Shown: positions 14,201-22,642, counted from the first letter of the stretch. The stretch: DNA of 34,637 bases from an uncultured Blautia sp. (GCA_900556555.1 USPF01000022.1:1-34637); one strand, 5' to 3'. Numbers and translations are program-made. The notes: generated by a model from the letters alone, not told the origin.

Positions 14201-15850
14201 TTATGCTCCTACCTTGCCAAGTCCCATTTCCTGGCCAATGTTTAAAATATGATCTCCGATTCGCTCAAAGTCGGTCAGCATTTCTGAATAGATAATGCAT
14301 CCTTCTTCAGAACAGGTTCCGTTCTGCATACGGATTAACTGTTTTTTCCGGTAATCATCTGTCATATCATCAATCTGCTGCTCAAATTTCTCGATAGCCT
14401 TCATATCCTGATTATCCTCCTGTTGGTCATGATGGATTTCACCAAGATAATCCAGGGCTTTTTTGCAGACTTCTTTCATTTCATCAATCTCTATGCGGAC
14501 TTCCTTTGAAAATGTAATTCCCTGCTTTTCAATCATTCTTGTATAACCGCAAATGTTCATGGCATGATCACCGATTCTTTCTACGTTTCCGCAGACTTTA
14601 AAAAGAGCACTGATATACTGGGAATCTCTTGGGTTGCTCTCGTTTACAAGAACCTTAGAGATGTATTTTGAAATCTCTTTGTTCAGATAATCTATGTATT
14701 CTTCTCTTTCCTGAATGGTCTCCAGGTCTGCTGTTGTACCTGCTTTCACGGCTGTGAAACTTGCCTCCACATTTTCTTTTGCCATATCAATCATTCTGTG
14801 AAGTTCTTTTTTAATACTGGTCACCGCAATAGCTGAAAGACCAATCTGTGTATCTCTCTTGGTTTCCATTGGGCGGATAAATTCCATATGCATAACATCG
14901 GCCTGCTCGTCTTGCTTCTCCGGCAGAATCCGTACAGCTGCTTTTGCCAGATAGTTTCCAAAAGGAAGCAGCAGCAGTGTAGTCACAATGTTAAATAATG
15001 TGTGCATATTTGCAATCTGTGAGGAAACATTTCCCGGTGTAAAGCTCTCCACCAGTGCGGTGAGCGGTGTTGCGATACATACAACTGTAAAAATTGCCGT
15101 ACCAATCAAGTTAAACATCAGATGAATCACTGTAGTACGTTTCGCATTCCGGCTTGTTCCGATTGCTGCCAGAATCGCTGTGATGCAAGTACCGATATTC
15201 TGTCCGAACAGCACATATACTGCATTAGACAGCCCTATAAGACCACTTCCCGCTAATGCCTGCAAAATACCGACGGATGCGGAAGAAGACTGAATCACCG
15301 CTGTAAACACAGCTCCTGCAAGAATGCCCAAGACTGGATTAGAGAATTTTGTCATCAGAGATACAAATGCTTCTGATTCCCGAAGAGGCATCATGGCACC
15401 GCTCATCATTTCCATTCCAATAAAGAGAATACCAAGTCCTGCTACAATCAAACCGTAATGATGCACTTTCTGTTTCTTTACAAAGACGATCAGTGCTACA
15501 CCTGCAAAGGCGAACAATGGTGCCAGTTCTCCTACATCAAGAGCAATCAGCTGTCCTGTAATAGTTGTACCGATATTGGCACCCATGATAATCCATACTG
15601 CCTGTTTCAGTGTCATCATACCTGAGTTTACAAATCCTACTACCATGACTGTAGTGGCGGAAGAAGACTGAATCACCGCTGTGATACCTGCACCTACCAA
15701 AACACCAAGAAAACGGTTGGCTGTCAGTTTCTCCAAAATCTGTTTCATTTTATTTCCGGCTGCAGCTTCCAGACCATTGCTCATCATCTGCATACCGTAC
15801 AGGAATAAAGCCAAACCTCCTAAAAGACTGAAAAAATCTGTAATTTTCAC
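14201..15850 (-). CDS. Na/Pi cotransporter family protein with PhoU tail
   Basis: A membrane transporter of the NptA/YjbB type: two inverted halves each with a QSSSA motif (AVIQSSSATTVMVVG near 60 and AVIQSSSASVGILQA near 190) and GANIGTTIT / GQNIGTCIT signatures. A cytoplasmic PhoU-like helical domain (about 345-545) contains two ERIGDHxxN motifs. It moves phosphate with sodium or exports it; the PhoU part probably sets activity. I chose the GTG at 15850 because GGAGG is 7 bases ahead; ATG 15865 is itself part of that ribosome site and has none of its own. It is a single-gene unit with its own promoter and terminator and no pst or pho genes nearby. Confidence 0.9.
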   Translation of the reverse strand: MKITDFFSLLGGLALFLYGMQMMSNGLEAAAGNKMKQILEKLTANRFLGVLVGAGITAVIQSSSATTVMVVGFVNSGMMTLKQAVWIIMGANIGTTITGQLIALDVGELAPLFAFAGVALIVFVKKQKVHHYGLIVAGLGILFIGMEMMSGAMMPLRESEAFVSLMTKFSNPVLGILAGAVFTAVIQSSSASVGILQALAGSGLIGLSNAVYVLFGQNIGTCITAILAAIGTSRNAKRTTVIHLMFNLIGTAIFTVVCIATPLTALVESFTPGNVSSQIANMHTLFNIVTTLLLLPFGNYLAKAAVRILPEKQDEQADVMHMEFIRPMETKRDTQIGLSAIAVTSIKKELHRMIDMAKENVEASFTAVKAGTTADLETIQEREEYIDYLNKEISKYISKVLVNESNPRDSQYISALFKVCGNVERIGDHAMNICGYTRMIEKQGITFSKEVRIEIDEMKEVCKKALDYLGEIHHDQQEDNQDMKAIEKFEQQIDDMTDDYRKKQLIRMQNGTCSEEGCIIYSEMLTDFERIGDHILNIGQEMGLGKVGA

Positions 15851-15908
15851 GTTGTTTCCTCCCATTTGGTTTACTAAAGTTTTACTTATTTTTCATTCGT
15901 ACATTACT

Positions 15909-15937
15909 TTTATACCTTTTATGAGAAGTTCCTGCAA
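15909..15937 (-). promoter_or_regulatory. Promoter of the Na/Pi cotransporter gene
   Basis: TTGCAG (15932-15937) and TATAAA (15909-15914) are separated by 17 bases on the minus strand, about 60 bases before the GTG start. Confidence 0.65.
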
Positions 15938-15963
15938 TATTTTATACAGAGATTTAACATACT

Positions 15964-16334
15964 TTACGGAGATTTAACATTGGCAGGGATATCTTTTGTC
16001 ACGACACTTCCTGCCCCGATTACCGTGTTATCGCCAATGGTGACACCCGGCATTACGATAACACCAGCTCCCAGCCAGCAGTTTCTTCCAATATGAACAG
16101 GCATGTTATATTGATATGCCTGTTCTCTCAGTTCCGGAAGAATGGGATGCCCCGCTGTAGCAATGGTTACATTTGGACCAAACATAGTGGTATCTCCTAC
16201 ATAGATATGCGTATCATCCACAAGGGTCAGATTAAAATTAGCATAAATATTTTTTCCTGACACTGAAATTGTTCCTGCATAATTTCATCATCACTTGGAT
16301 AATAAATTTCACCGGTATGCAGTTTTTCTTTCAT
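15964..16334 (-). pseudogene. Decayed sugar O-acetyltransferase (Maa/LacA-like)
   Basis: The reading begins like a maltose/galactoside O-acetyltransferase ([19 protein letters not shown] at 16334) but after ~27 codons jumps straight to a segment that is normally ~50 residues further on ([15 protein letters not shown]), in another frame. The left-handed beta-helix part with the catalytic ATAGHP is intact, then stops at DIPANVKSP where functional enzymes continue ~20 residues (VAVGNPC...). So it has an internal deletion with frameshift plus a truncated end. A 12-base repeat (gagatttaacat at 15949-15960 and 15969-15980) marks the truncated end. An intact ribosome site remains. Confidence 0.85.
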
Positions 16335-16375
16335 TTTTGAACCCCTTCGCTTTTCCTCCCCATACGCTATACCCT

Positions 16376-17323
16376 TTACAGGACAATCCCCATAAGTTCT
16401 ATCAGAATTCCCCATATTACGCTGGTTCCGTAAAGTGTTCCTGCAATCAGCAGGTTTTCTTTTGCACCTTTGTTGGTACGGAATAAAACTAAAATTCCTA
16501 CTCCTGCTCCTGCCAGAAGCCCTGCTATCATCTGTCCTACTCCAAGGATTCCGCTTAAATATAACTGTGTGATAATCACAGAAGCTGCACAGTTTGGAAT
16601 CATACCTACAAGCCCGGCTAACATTACCCCTAGCACAGGCTGATTTACGATTACATGTGCAATCTGTTCTCTTCCTACTGTTTCTACAAAAAAGCCAATA
16701 GCAAGAGAAATCAAAAAGAGAAAGAGTACAATCTGGCCTGTGTGTATCAAGGCAGAACGAAAAATACCGCCGCCTTCACAGCCACAATGGTCTTTCTCAC
16801 ACAAATCATGAATGCTTTTTTCATGGTGTTCCCCATGATGATGGTGATGACCATGTTCCTCCAAATGATCATGTTCATGATGATGCTCTCTATGTCTCCG
16901 GATATCAAAATCCGGTCTTTTTGCCTTTATTCTTCTCCATATAAAATCAATGGAAAACCCAGTAACAGCCCCTATGATCACCTTCAGAACCAGTATTTTC
17001 CAGATTACTGCTGCCGGTACAGACTCTGAAATAAAAATCGGCAGCATTTCATCTGAAGTAGAAAGAAAAATTGCAAGCAAGGTTCCCACGGAAATCACAC
17101 CGCCTGCATAAAGCCCGGATGCAGCCGCTGAGAAGCCGCACTGTGGAACCATTCCTACAACACTTCCGATAAAAGGCCCGAATCTTCCTGCTTTTTTCAC
17201 AACCTGCCTGGATGTTTCTTTCATTCTATGTTCCAGATATTCCATGGCAAGATAAGTAAGGAATAAAAAAGGAACCAGTTTTACTGTATCAAGCAATGCA
17301 TCTAAACAAATATCGATCAGCAT
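16376..17323 (-). CDS. Putative manganese/heavy-metal exporter with His-rich loop
   Basis: A 315-residue polytopic membrane protein of the ArsP_2/putative manganese transporter family (PF11449). Two repeats carry matching motifs (GMVPQCGFSAAASGLY near 57 and GMIPNCAASVIITQLY near 240). They flank a cytoplasmic loop (about 143-183) packed with His and ending in Cys (HEHDHLEEHGHHHHHGEHHEK, then CEKDHCGC), a likely metal-sensing or buffering site. Substrate assignment (Mn, As or other) is uncertain. AAGGAG precedes the ATG; the gene follows DUF1934 by 13 bases and so is third in the racemase operon. That gap is too short for a manganese riboswitch. Confidence 0.82.
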   Translation of the reverse strand: MLIDICLDALLDTVKLVPFLFLTYLAMEYLEHRMKETSRQVVKKAGRFGPFIGSVVGMVPQCGFSAAASGLYAGGVISVGTLLAIFLSTSDEMLPIFISESVPAAVIWKILVLKVIIGAVTGFSIDFIWRRIKAKRPDFDIRRHREHHHEHDHLEEHGHHHHHGEHHEKSIHDLCEKDHCGCEGGGIFRSALIHTGQIVLFLFLISLAIGFFVETVGREQIAHVIVNQPVLGVMLAGLVGMIPNCAASVIITQLYLSGILGVGQMIAGLLAGAGVGILVLFRTNKGAKENLLIAGTLYGTSVIWGILIELMGIVL

Positions 17324-17336
17324 ATGTCAACTCCTT

Positions 17337-17789
17337 CTACATGCCAAGAGAAAATTCCCCGGCATCTTTTTCTTTTACATTCACAGATATCTGACAATCT
17401 GCTGCATGTTCTGCATTGAGCTCCAGTGCATAGTCAATGAGAAGATCTAGGCTGTTTTCCTGTTCTTTTACATCAATTTTTGTAGCTGCAATTCCCATCT
17501 GAAGATTCCCAAAAGGTGTTGCATAATAAGTAAGGTTTTTCTTATTCTCTTCAAAAATCATCTGCACATTGGTCAAGCCTTTTTTCTTAACCTCCACACT
17601 GTTTGCAGAAACTTTAATGCTGTTCTTTGTTGGTTCTGTGAATCCTTCTACTCTTTCTTCAAAAAATATATAATGATGACCATTTTTAAAATAATAATCG
17701 CCTTTTGCTACTAATTCTACTTCTTCTGTATCTGCTGCTTCTCCAAGGCTTTGCAGTCCTTTAATCGTAATCAGCACATCTTTTGTCAT
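17337..17789 (-). CDS. DUF1934 (YwiB-like) beta-barrel protein
   Basis: The 150-residue cytoplasmic protein matches DUF1934, a small lipocalin-like barrel of unknown function found in Firmicutes (opening DVLITIKGLQ, middle YYFKNGHHYIFFEE, and TYYATPFGNLQMGI). It starts 2 bases after the stop of the glutamate racemase gene, whose last codons (GAGGAG) supply the ribosome site, so translation is coupled. Pairing with cell-wall genes is common for this family, but no activity is known. Confidence 0.85.
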   Translation of the reverse strand: MTKDVLITIKGLQSLGEAADTEEVELVAKGDYYFKNGHHYIFFEERVEGFTEPTKNSIKVSANSVEVKKKGLTNVQMIFEENKKNLTYYATPFGNLQMGIAATKIDVKEQENSLDLLIDYALELNAEHAADCQISVNVKEKDAGEFSLGM

Positions 17790-17791
17790 AA

Positions 17792-18613
17792 TTAAAACTC
17801 CTCTATATTAATCTGCTTCGTCATCTTCACATCATAAGGCAGGATAGAATTGGCGAATTCCTGAAAATGTTCTTCTTCATCGCTTACAAAAAAGCGGTAT
17901 GGAAATTCTTCCTCACCCTCTCCTTCGTGTTCCAGATGTTCTCTTTTTAAAAGTCTCTCAAGCTCCTTGGCTGTTTCGTAAGCCGGATTTACCAGAGTCA
18001 CCTGCTCCCCTGCCAGCTCCTTCAGCATGGATCTGAGAAGTGGATAATGGGTACAGCCCAGAATCAAGGTATCAATATCCTGATTAAGAAGTGGCTCCAG
18101 GTAGCGTTTTGCTACTTCGACAGTCACGGAATCTTTCAGCCATCCTTCTTCCACCAGGGGAACAAACAAAGGACATGCCTGGCCGATAACCTCGATCTCA
18201 GGGTCTTCTTTTTGTATCGTTGTTTTGTATAAATCGGATTTGACCGTTGCTCTTGTACCGATCAGACCGATTTTTTTATTCCTTGTTGTCTGTGCAGCTA
18301 CCTTTGCTCCCGGTTTTACTACACCAATAATCGGAATATCTATTTCTTTTTGTATGGTTTCCAATGCCAGGGCACTGGCTGTATTGCAGGCAACTACAAT
18401 TGCCTTTACTTCCTGTGTCTGAAGGAAACGGACAATCTGCCTGGAATAACGGATAACTGTTTCTTTTGATTTACTTCCATAGGGAACTCTGGCTGTATCT
18501 CCAAAATATACAATTCTTTCATGTGGAAGATTACGCATGATTTCTCTGGCAACCGTCAGCCCGCCTATTCCTGAGTCAAAAACACCAATGGGTGCATCTT
18601 TTCTCTGCTTCAT
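17792..18613 (-). CDS. murI: Glutamate racemase
   Basis: The enzyme converts L- to D-glutamate for peptidoglycan stem peptides, in the cytoplasm, without cofactor. The 273-residue protein has the N-terminal IGVFDSGIGGLTV, the first catalytic Cys in VACNTASA, YFGDTARVPYG, and the second catalytic Cys with its His in LGCTHYPLL. Length is normal. It heads an operon with DUF1934 and the metal transporter and has its own promoter. Confidence 0.97.
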   Translation of the reverse strand: MKQRKDAPIGVFDSGIGGLTVAREIMRNLPHERIVYFGDTARVPYGSKSKETVIRYSRQIVRFLQTQEVKAIVVACNTASALALETIQKEIDIPIIGVVKPGAKVAAQTTRNKKIGLIGTRATVKSDLYKTTIQKEDPEIEVIGQACPLFVPLVEEGWLKDSVTVEVAKRYLEPLLNQDIDTLILGCTHYPLLRSMLKELAGEQVTLVNPAYETAKELERLLKREHLEHEGEGEEEFPYRFFVSDEEEHFQEFANSILPYDVKMTKQINIEEF

Positions 18614-18644
18614 ATTCTAACCTCTTATTTATCGTTTATGTCTC

Positions 18645-18673
18645 ATTGTACCCTTATCTCGTTCAGAATGCAA
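18645..18673 (-). promoter_or_regulatory. Promoter of the murI operon
   Basis: TTGCAT (18668-18673) and TACAAT (18645-18650) are spaced by 17 bases on the minus strand, 31 bases before murI. No terminator is visible between spoIIR and this promoter, so read-through is possible. Confidence 0.7.
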
Positions 18674-18688
18674 GTTGAAAACCACAAA

Positions 18689-19360
18689 TTAAAACCAGCG
18701 GAACCGGAAGCGTATTGTTTTCTTTTCTTCTGGTTTTTCTAAAATTTCCAGAAATTCCTCTGTTGTCAGAACGGATTTTAAATCCTCCTTTTTCTCTTCT
18801 GTCACTACTCCATAGGTATCCTCAATAAAACACAGGCTGGGATACAGCACACACCACCAGTTATGACCTCTGGCCTCTCCGATTTTCACATTTAAAGCTT
18901 CATATTCTCCTGCCGGAAATGTACAATCCCCGTAGCTTTTCTTGGGAAAATATGTTTTTTCTACCACTGCTTTTACCGGATAATCAAATCCCTGCTCATG
19001 AACCAGCTTTTCTGCTTCCCTTTCGATTTCACCCAGATGGGTGAGTACCGCATCCTTGGTCTTCTCTAAATCTGCGTCTTTGCCCAGGATTTCTTCCAGA
19101 TATTCTACAATTCTTGTTTTTATTTTTAGCTTTAATTTCTGGTCTTCTTCTGTGTCACTGTTTGCAATCACATGAAGGCGGAAAACCTCTCCTGCAATCC
19201 CCTGCTGAATTTCCCGTTGGAGCCTTGCCTTGATTTCCCTGTTTTCTCTTTTTAACTGAACGGTATTAAGTCCTGTAAGAAAAAGTGTTCCTGCAAGCCC
19301 AATAAGAACAGATGCCAGGATCAATCTTTTATTCTGAATTTTTTCCCATATCTTATTCAT
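18689..19360 (-). CDS. spoIIR: Stage II sporulation protein R
   Basis: SpoIIR is the forespore-made signal that activates SpoIIGA so that pro-sigma-E is cut in the mother cell. The 223-residue protein has an N-terminal membrane or signal segment (about 12-30) and family motifs FRLHVIANSDTEEDQ, KLKIKTRIVEYL, YGDCTFPAGEYEAL and HNWWCVLYPSLCF. AGGAGG is 10 bases before the ATG but lies within a hairpin shared with the end of the upstream germination gene. In Bacillus spoIIR is transcribed alone under sigma-F; here it follows gerAA and gerAB-C. Confidence 0.94.
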   Translation of the reverse strand: MNKIWEKIQNKRLILASVLIGLAGTLFLTGLNTVQLKRENREIKARLQREIQQGIAGEVFRLHVIANSDTEEDQKLKLKIKTRIVEYLEEILGKDADLEKTKDAVLTHLGEIEREAEKLVHEQGFDYPVKAVVEKTYFPKKSYGDCTFPAGEYEALNVKIGEARGHNWWCVLYPSLCFIEDTYGVVTEEKKEDLKSVLTTEEFLEILEKPEEKKTIRFRFRWF

Positions 19361-19371
19361 TTTCTATGTAC

Positions 19372-19394
19372 CTCCTGATAGAATTTATCAGGAG
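19372..19394 (-). promoter_or_regulatory. Hairpin masking the spoIIR ribosome site
   Basis: On the minus strand CTCCTGATA (19386-19394) and TATCAGGAG (19372-19380) form a perfect 9-pair stem with a 5-base loop. The left arm contains the TGA stop of the upstream gene; the right arm contains five of six bases of the AGGAGG for spoIIR. Ribosomes finishing the upstream gene would open it, which would couple the two genes. Confidence 0.65.
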
Positions 19395-21058
19395 TATTGA
19401 CGGATTTCGGGTTTGTTATTCACCACAGTCACAATGGGCAGTTTGGGGATTTGCTCTTTTCTGTGCCATGCATTATACAAATCCTGAAGTGTCACTGCAT
19501 CTTTTGGTTTTCCATTCAGATTGTTTTCCAGAATACCCGTCAGAAAGTCCCCCACAGAATCCTTTCCCTGTCCATCAAGTTTCATAAGCTCCTCTGGATT
19601 TTGACAGGCGAAGACATAAATATTTCCTGCCACAGAAGGCTTTTTCTCCAGCATATCCAACAATCCCTCCAGAGCATCTTTTTCTGCCAAAATCCCCTCT
19701 CCTAAAATCAGCGTCTTTATATGGCCCATATCCAGATAATTTTTCTGGTTTTTGTTAAAATTTTCTTCTGCCTCTTTGGGTGTTTTTCCTTCATACACAA
19801 TAGCCTGTGGCTGGCTTTCCTCCGTATCTTTCTTATTTTGTCCTGTCATACCAGTAAGTTCAGGAATTCCGTATATGATCTGATATTTCCCTTGCACATA
19901 GTCAGCACTCATAGAAAGGGGGAAAATCCTCTTTTCCAGGGAAACTCCACAGCCTGACAGATATGTCAGAAAGACTAGCAAAATCCCTAAAACACCTGCC
20001 TTTTTCCAGGTTCTTTTTTTCCGCACTGCAATGCCAGCCCATATTAAAAGGACAGCAAAAACAGGGCCATAATACTTCACGGTAATATGCATAAACCACT
20101 GTACTGAAATCTTCTGATGCTGGCAGAACATAGCTGCCACAAGGATTCCAGCCGCAGACACAAAAGCTGTTTTTTCCAGTTTGATTCTCAGCAAAAGTTC
20201 ATGCTGATAAAAAAATACGCTGCCAAGGCTGAATAAAACACTAAACAGTACAGCTGCCACCCAGAACACATCCACCCGCTCCAGAAAATCTCCCGGTATC
20301 TGAATCCCTGCCATGAAATCCACCAAAGGATATTCTTTATGCTCATATCCTCCAAGACCAAAACTCCCCTGCAAAAGCAAAAGGGAAACCGCCAGAAAAC
20401 CGGAAATCAGTGTAATTCCCCCTCCCATGCTCGCCCTGGCCTCTCCTGGTTTTTCCACATTTCCAAGGGTTACGGGAAGAAATACAAATGGCAAAAAAAC
20501 GCATACCATCTTCCAGATTCCGGATGCTAACCCTTTTAGGCTAAGGCTTCCCATTTCCTGTAAATATGTGGGTTTCATCCTCAAAATCCCAAGCAAAAAC
20601 ATTCCGCCAAAAATAAAAATCAAGACAGGAAAACAGACTTCTGCCATCCGTGCTCTTCTCTCCAGCCCCTGGTGGCTTCCCAGATAAGCAGCTCCTCCTG
20701 ACAGAAGAATCACCACCCATGCCATGCTGCCCTCCACCAGAAAACGCTGGGTAATCCTCGTAATCATAAGGAGCAGATACACCCCCATCAGCCAGAGCCA
20801 GGACAGATATAACAAGATAAAAAAACGTGCTGCCGTCTTGCCCATATATTTTTCCGGATACTGAAAAACCGTCTTGATTCTCACAAAATATGTGCATAGA
20901 ATCAGGTAAACACCTGTCCCTGAAAGCACAGCCAAAATCCCCTGTCTGCCTGACAATCCCGGTATCACTGGCATCGTCAGAAATAAAATCCCCATCAGTC
21001 CTGTTACCATCTGCCTGTAAAGCTGCCTGTGGGAAATCTGAGCGTTTTCCGCATACAT
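19388..21058 (-). CDS. GerAB-GerAC fusion spore germination protein
   Basis: Residues 1 to ~345 form a GerAB-type permease of the APC superfamily (about ten helices), the germinant-binding subunit. Without a stop, a further hydrophobic segment ends in LTYLSGC (Cys370), which is the lipoprotein signal of a GerAC protein, followed by ~186 residues matching the GerAC N-terminal part (KRIFPLSMSADY, KTLILGEGILAEKDALEGLL, FACQNPEEL). A full GerAC is roughly 350-400 residues, so its C-terminal domain is missing. The start overlaps the gerAA stop by one base (TAATG), with GGAGG ahead. Receptor assembly in the spore inner membrane is expected. Confidence 0.88.
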   Translation of the reverse strand: MYAENAQISHRQLYRQMVTGLMGILFLTMPVIPGLSGRQGILAVLSGTGVYLILCTYFVRIKTVFQYPEKYMGKTAARFFILLYLSWLWLMGVYLLLMITRITQRFLVEGSMAWVVILLSGGAAYLGSHQGLERRARMAEVCFPVLIFIFGGMFLLGILRMKPTYLQEMGSLSLKGLASGIWKMVCVFLPFVFLPVTLGNVEKPGEARASMGGGITLISGFLAVSLLLLQGSFGLGGYEHKEYPLVDFMAGIQIPGDFLERVDVFWVAAVLFSVLFSLGSVFFYQHELLLRIKLEKTAFVSAAGILVAAMFCQHQKISVQWFMHITVKYYGPVFAVLLIWAGIAVRKKRTWKKAGVLGILLVFLTYLSGCGVSLEKRIFPLSMSADYVQGKYQIIYGIPELTGMTGQNKKDTEESQPQAIVYEGKTPKEAEENFNKNQKNYLDMGHIKTLILGEGILAEKDALEGLLDMLEKKPSVAGNIYVFACQNPEELMKLDGQGKDSVGDFLTGILENNLNGKPKDAVTLQDLYNAWHRKEQIPKLPIVTVVNNKPEIRQYS

Positions 21059-22551
21059 TATTGTTCCCCTCCTTTGCTTCTCAATTTTATCTGCTGTTCC
21101 TTTCTTGCATAAACCGGCCGCCTGGTAAGGAAACGGAATGGAATCCTGATGATACTGTCTCTTTCACCGCAATATCCGGCTTCTGTCTTGGCAGCAAAAG
21201 GAGACAGATAAGGAATTCCAAAGCTTTTCAGCCCTGCCAGATGACTGACGGTAAGGTAAAGTCCAAGCAAGATTCCATAAATCCCAAAACTTCCCCCAAG
21301 CAAAATGAATCCAAACTTTAACAGACGGAAAGGAGCAGAAAAACTTTCACTTGGAATCGAAAGGGAACACAAAGCCGTAATTGCCACAACCACTACCACA
21401 ATCGGGCTGACCAGATTCGCTTCTACTGCTGCCTGCCCAACAATCAGACCTCCAACAATCCCAATGGTTCCCCCTAACGGCCCAGGCATCCGTATGCCTG
21501 CCTCTCTGATGGTTTCAAAAGCAAGTTCCATAAATAATATTTCCAGCATTCCGGGAAACGGCACTCCCTGTCTTGCCTCAGAAAAAGACAAAATCAATGC
21601 TGTGGGAAGTACCTGGGTGTGAAAATTCGTCACTGCAAGATACGTTCCTGAAAAAAGCAGTGTAAAGCACACCGCCATGTAACGGATAATTCTCTGGAGA
21701 GATACGATTTCAAACCGGTTATAGGAATCTTCACTCACTTGCAGAAAATCATTGAAAACAGCCGGGAACAGGATTCCTACAGGCGAATGGTCACACAAAA
21801 GGAGAATTCTGCCGTTTAAAATTTCTGCCGCACATTTATCCGGCCGCTCTGTTGTCTGAAACTGAGGAAAAGGCGAAAGCCAATTGCTTTCTGTAAGCTG
21901 CTCAATCACACCAGAATCTAAAACGCCATCAATCACAAAGGAATCCAGCCGTTCTTCCATGTCTTCTAACAGCTCCGGGTGAACTAAATCTTCCATATAC
22001 AAGAGTTGAACCAGTGTCTGGCTTCTTTTTCCCAGTGTTTTCTGCTTCACCTTCAATCTGGTATCCCTGATTCGTTTCCGCACCAATGCAGAATTGGTTT
22101 TTACCGCATCTGTAAATCCTTCTTTGGAGCCACGCAACACTTTTTCTCTGGTAGCTTCTGATACACTTAGATTGGGATATCCTTTGCTTGAAACCTTGAT
22201 TGCTCTGGTATATCCATCCAAGAAAAATAAGGCATTCCCTGCCAACATGGACGCAAATGCCTGATCCATGGAATCCATGGGCTGGACATCTGAAATTCCC
22301 ATCCCATTGTCACGCACAAACTCCAGGATTTCATCCGCAGGCATTTCCCACATGTGATTCACCAGTTTTCCAATTACAGAGTCCTCCAGAACCATATTGC
22401 TTACAGCTACTTCTATATAAACTACCAGACAGCGGATTTTCTTCTCTTCCCCCAGTACCATGGGGCGGATAATAAAATCATCACAGTTTTTCAGCCTGTT
22501 TCTTATATACGCTTCGTTTTCCTCAATATGAGGTGAAATATCAGAATTCAT
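21058..22551 (-). CDS. Spore germination protein, GerAA family
   Basis: A 497-residue A subunit of a GerA-type germinant receptor. A large cytoplasmic N-terminal domain (about 1-280) holds IRPMVLGEEKKIRCLVVYIE, GYTRAIKVSSKGYPNLSV and REKVLRGSKEGFTDAVKTN. It is followed by about five helices with the conserved MELAFETIREAGIRMPGPLG and IPSESFSAPFR segments. It works with the next gene's product; A subunits form the ion channel of the receptor. AAGGAGG lies 8 bases before the ATG. A hairpin and a sigma-G-like promoter precede it. Confidence 0.95.
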   Translation of the reverse strand: MNSDISPHIEENEAYIRNRLKNCDDFIIRPMVLGEEKKIRCLVVYIEVAVSNMVLEDSVIGKLVNHMWEMPADEILEFVRDNGMGISDVQPMDSMDQAFASMLAGNALFFLDGYTRAIKVSSKGYPNLSVSEATREKVLRGSKEGFTDAVKTNSALVRKRIRDTRLKVKQKTLGKRSQTLVQLLYMEDLVHPELLEDMEERLDSFVIDGVLDSGVIEQLTESNWLSPFPQFQTTERPDKCAAEILNGRILLLCDHSPVGILFPAVFNDFLQVSEDSYNRFEIVSLQRIIRYMAVCFTLLFSGTYLAVTNFHTQVLPTALILSFSEARQGVPFPGMLEILFMELAFETIREAGIRMPGPLGGTIGIVGGLIVGQAAVEANLVSPIVVVVVAITALCSLSIPSESFSAPFRLLKFGFILLGGSFGIYGILLGLYLTVSHLAGLKSFGIPYLSPFAAKTEAGYCGERDSIIRIPFRFLTRRPVYARKEQQIKLRSKGGEQ

Positions 22552-22575
22552 GCTGTTTCCCTCCTTTTTTCATAG

Positions 22576-22610
22576 AAAAAGAGAGGCCAGGTGCCTCTCC
22601 TTTGCCTCTC
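22576..22610 (-). terminator. Hairpin with doubled arm between gntR and gerAA
   Basis: GAGAGGC occurs twice on the minus strand (22604-22610 and 22593-22599); either can pair with GCCTCTC (22581-22587), which is followed by TTTTTC. It looks like the terminator of ispE-gntR, with two possible stems. Confidence 0.65.
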
Positions 22611-22613
22611 TTC

Positions 22614-22642
22614 TAGTATTTCTTATTTTTCCCATTCTATTC
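22614..22642 (-). promoter_or_regulatory. Candidate sigma-F/sigma-G promoter of the ger operon
   Basis: GAATA (22638-22642), 17 bases, then AATACTA (22614-22620) on the minus strand, against the forespore consensus GNATR-N17/18-CATNNTA: one mismatch. It overlaps the gntR stop codon. The transcript would begin with the 22581-22610 hairpin, which looks like a terminator and weakens the call. Confidence 0.35.

Noticed and set aside
15949..15980. 12-base direct repeat as an insertion-sequence target duplication
   Set aside because: Only 8 bases lie between the copies, and no transposase or terminal inverted repeats are nearby.
15964..16263. A functional short acetyltransferase
   Set aside because: The frame starts at GTG with no ribosome site, lacks the N-terminal domain and the C-terminal end; better read as part of the pseudogene.
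17324..17336. Manganese riboswitch ahead of the metal transporter
   Set aside because: Only 13 bases separate it from the previous gene.
20313..20687. Plus-strand 124-codon frame
   Set aside because: Antisense to the GerAB membrane segments; the sequence is what reversed hydrophobic codons give.
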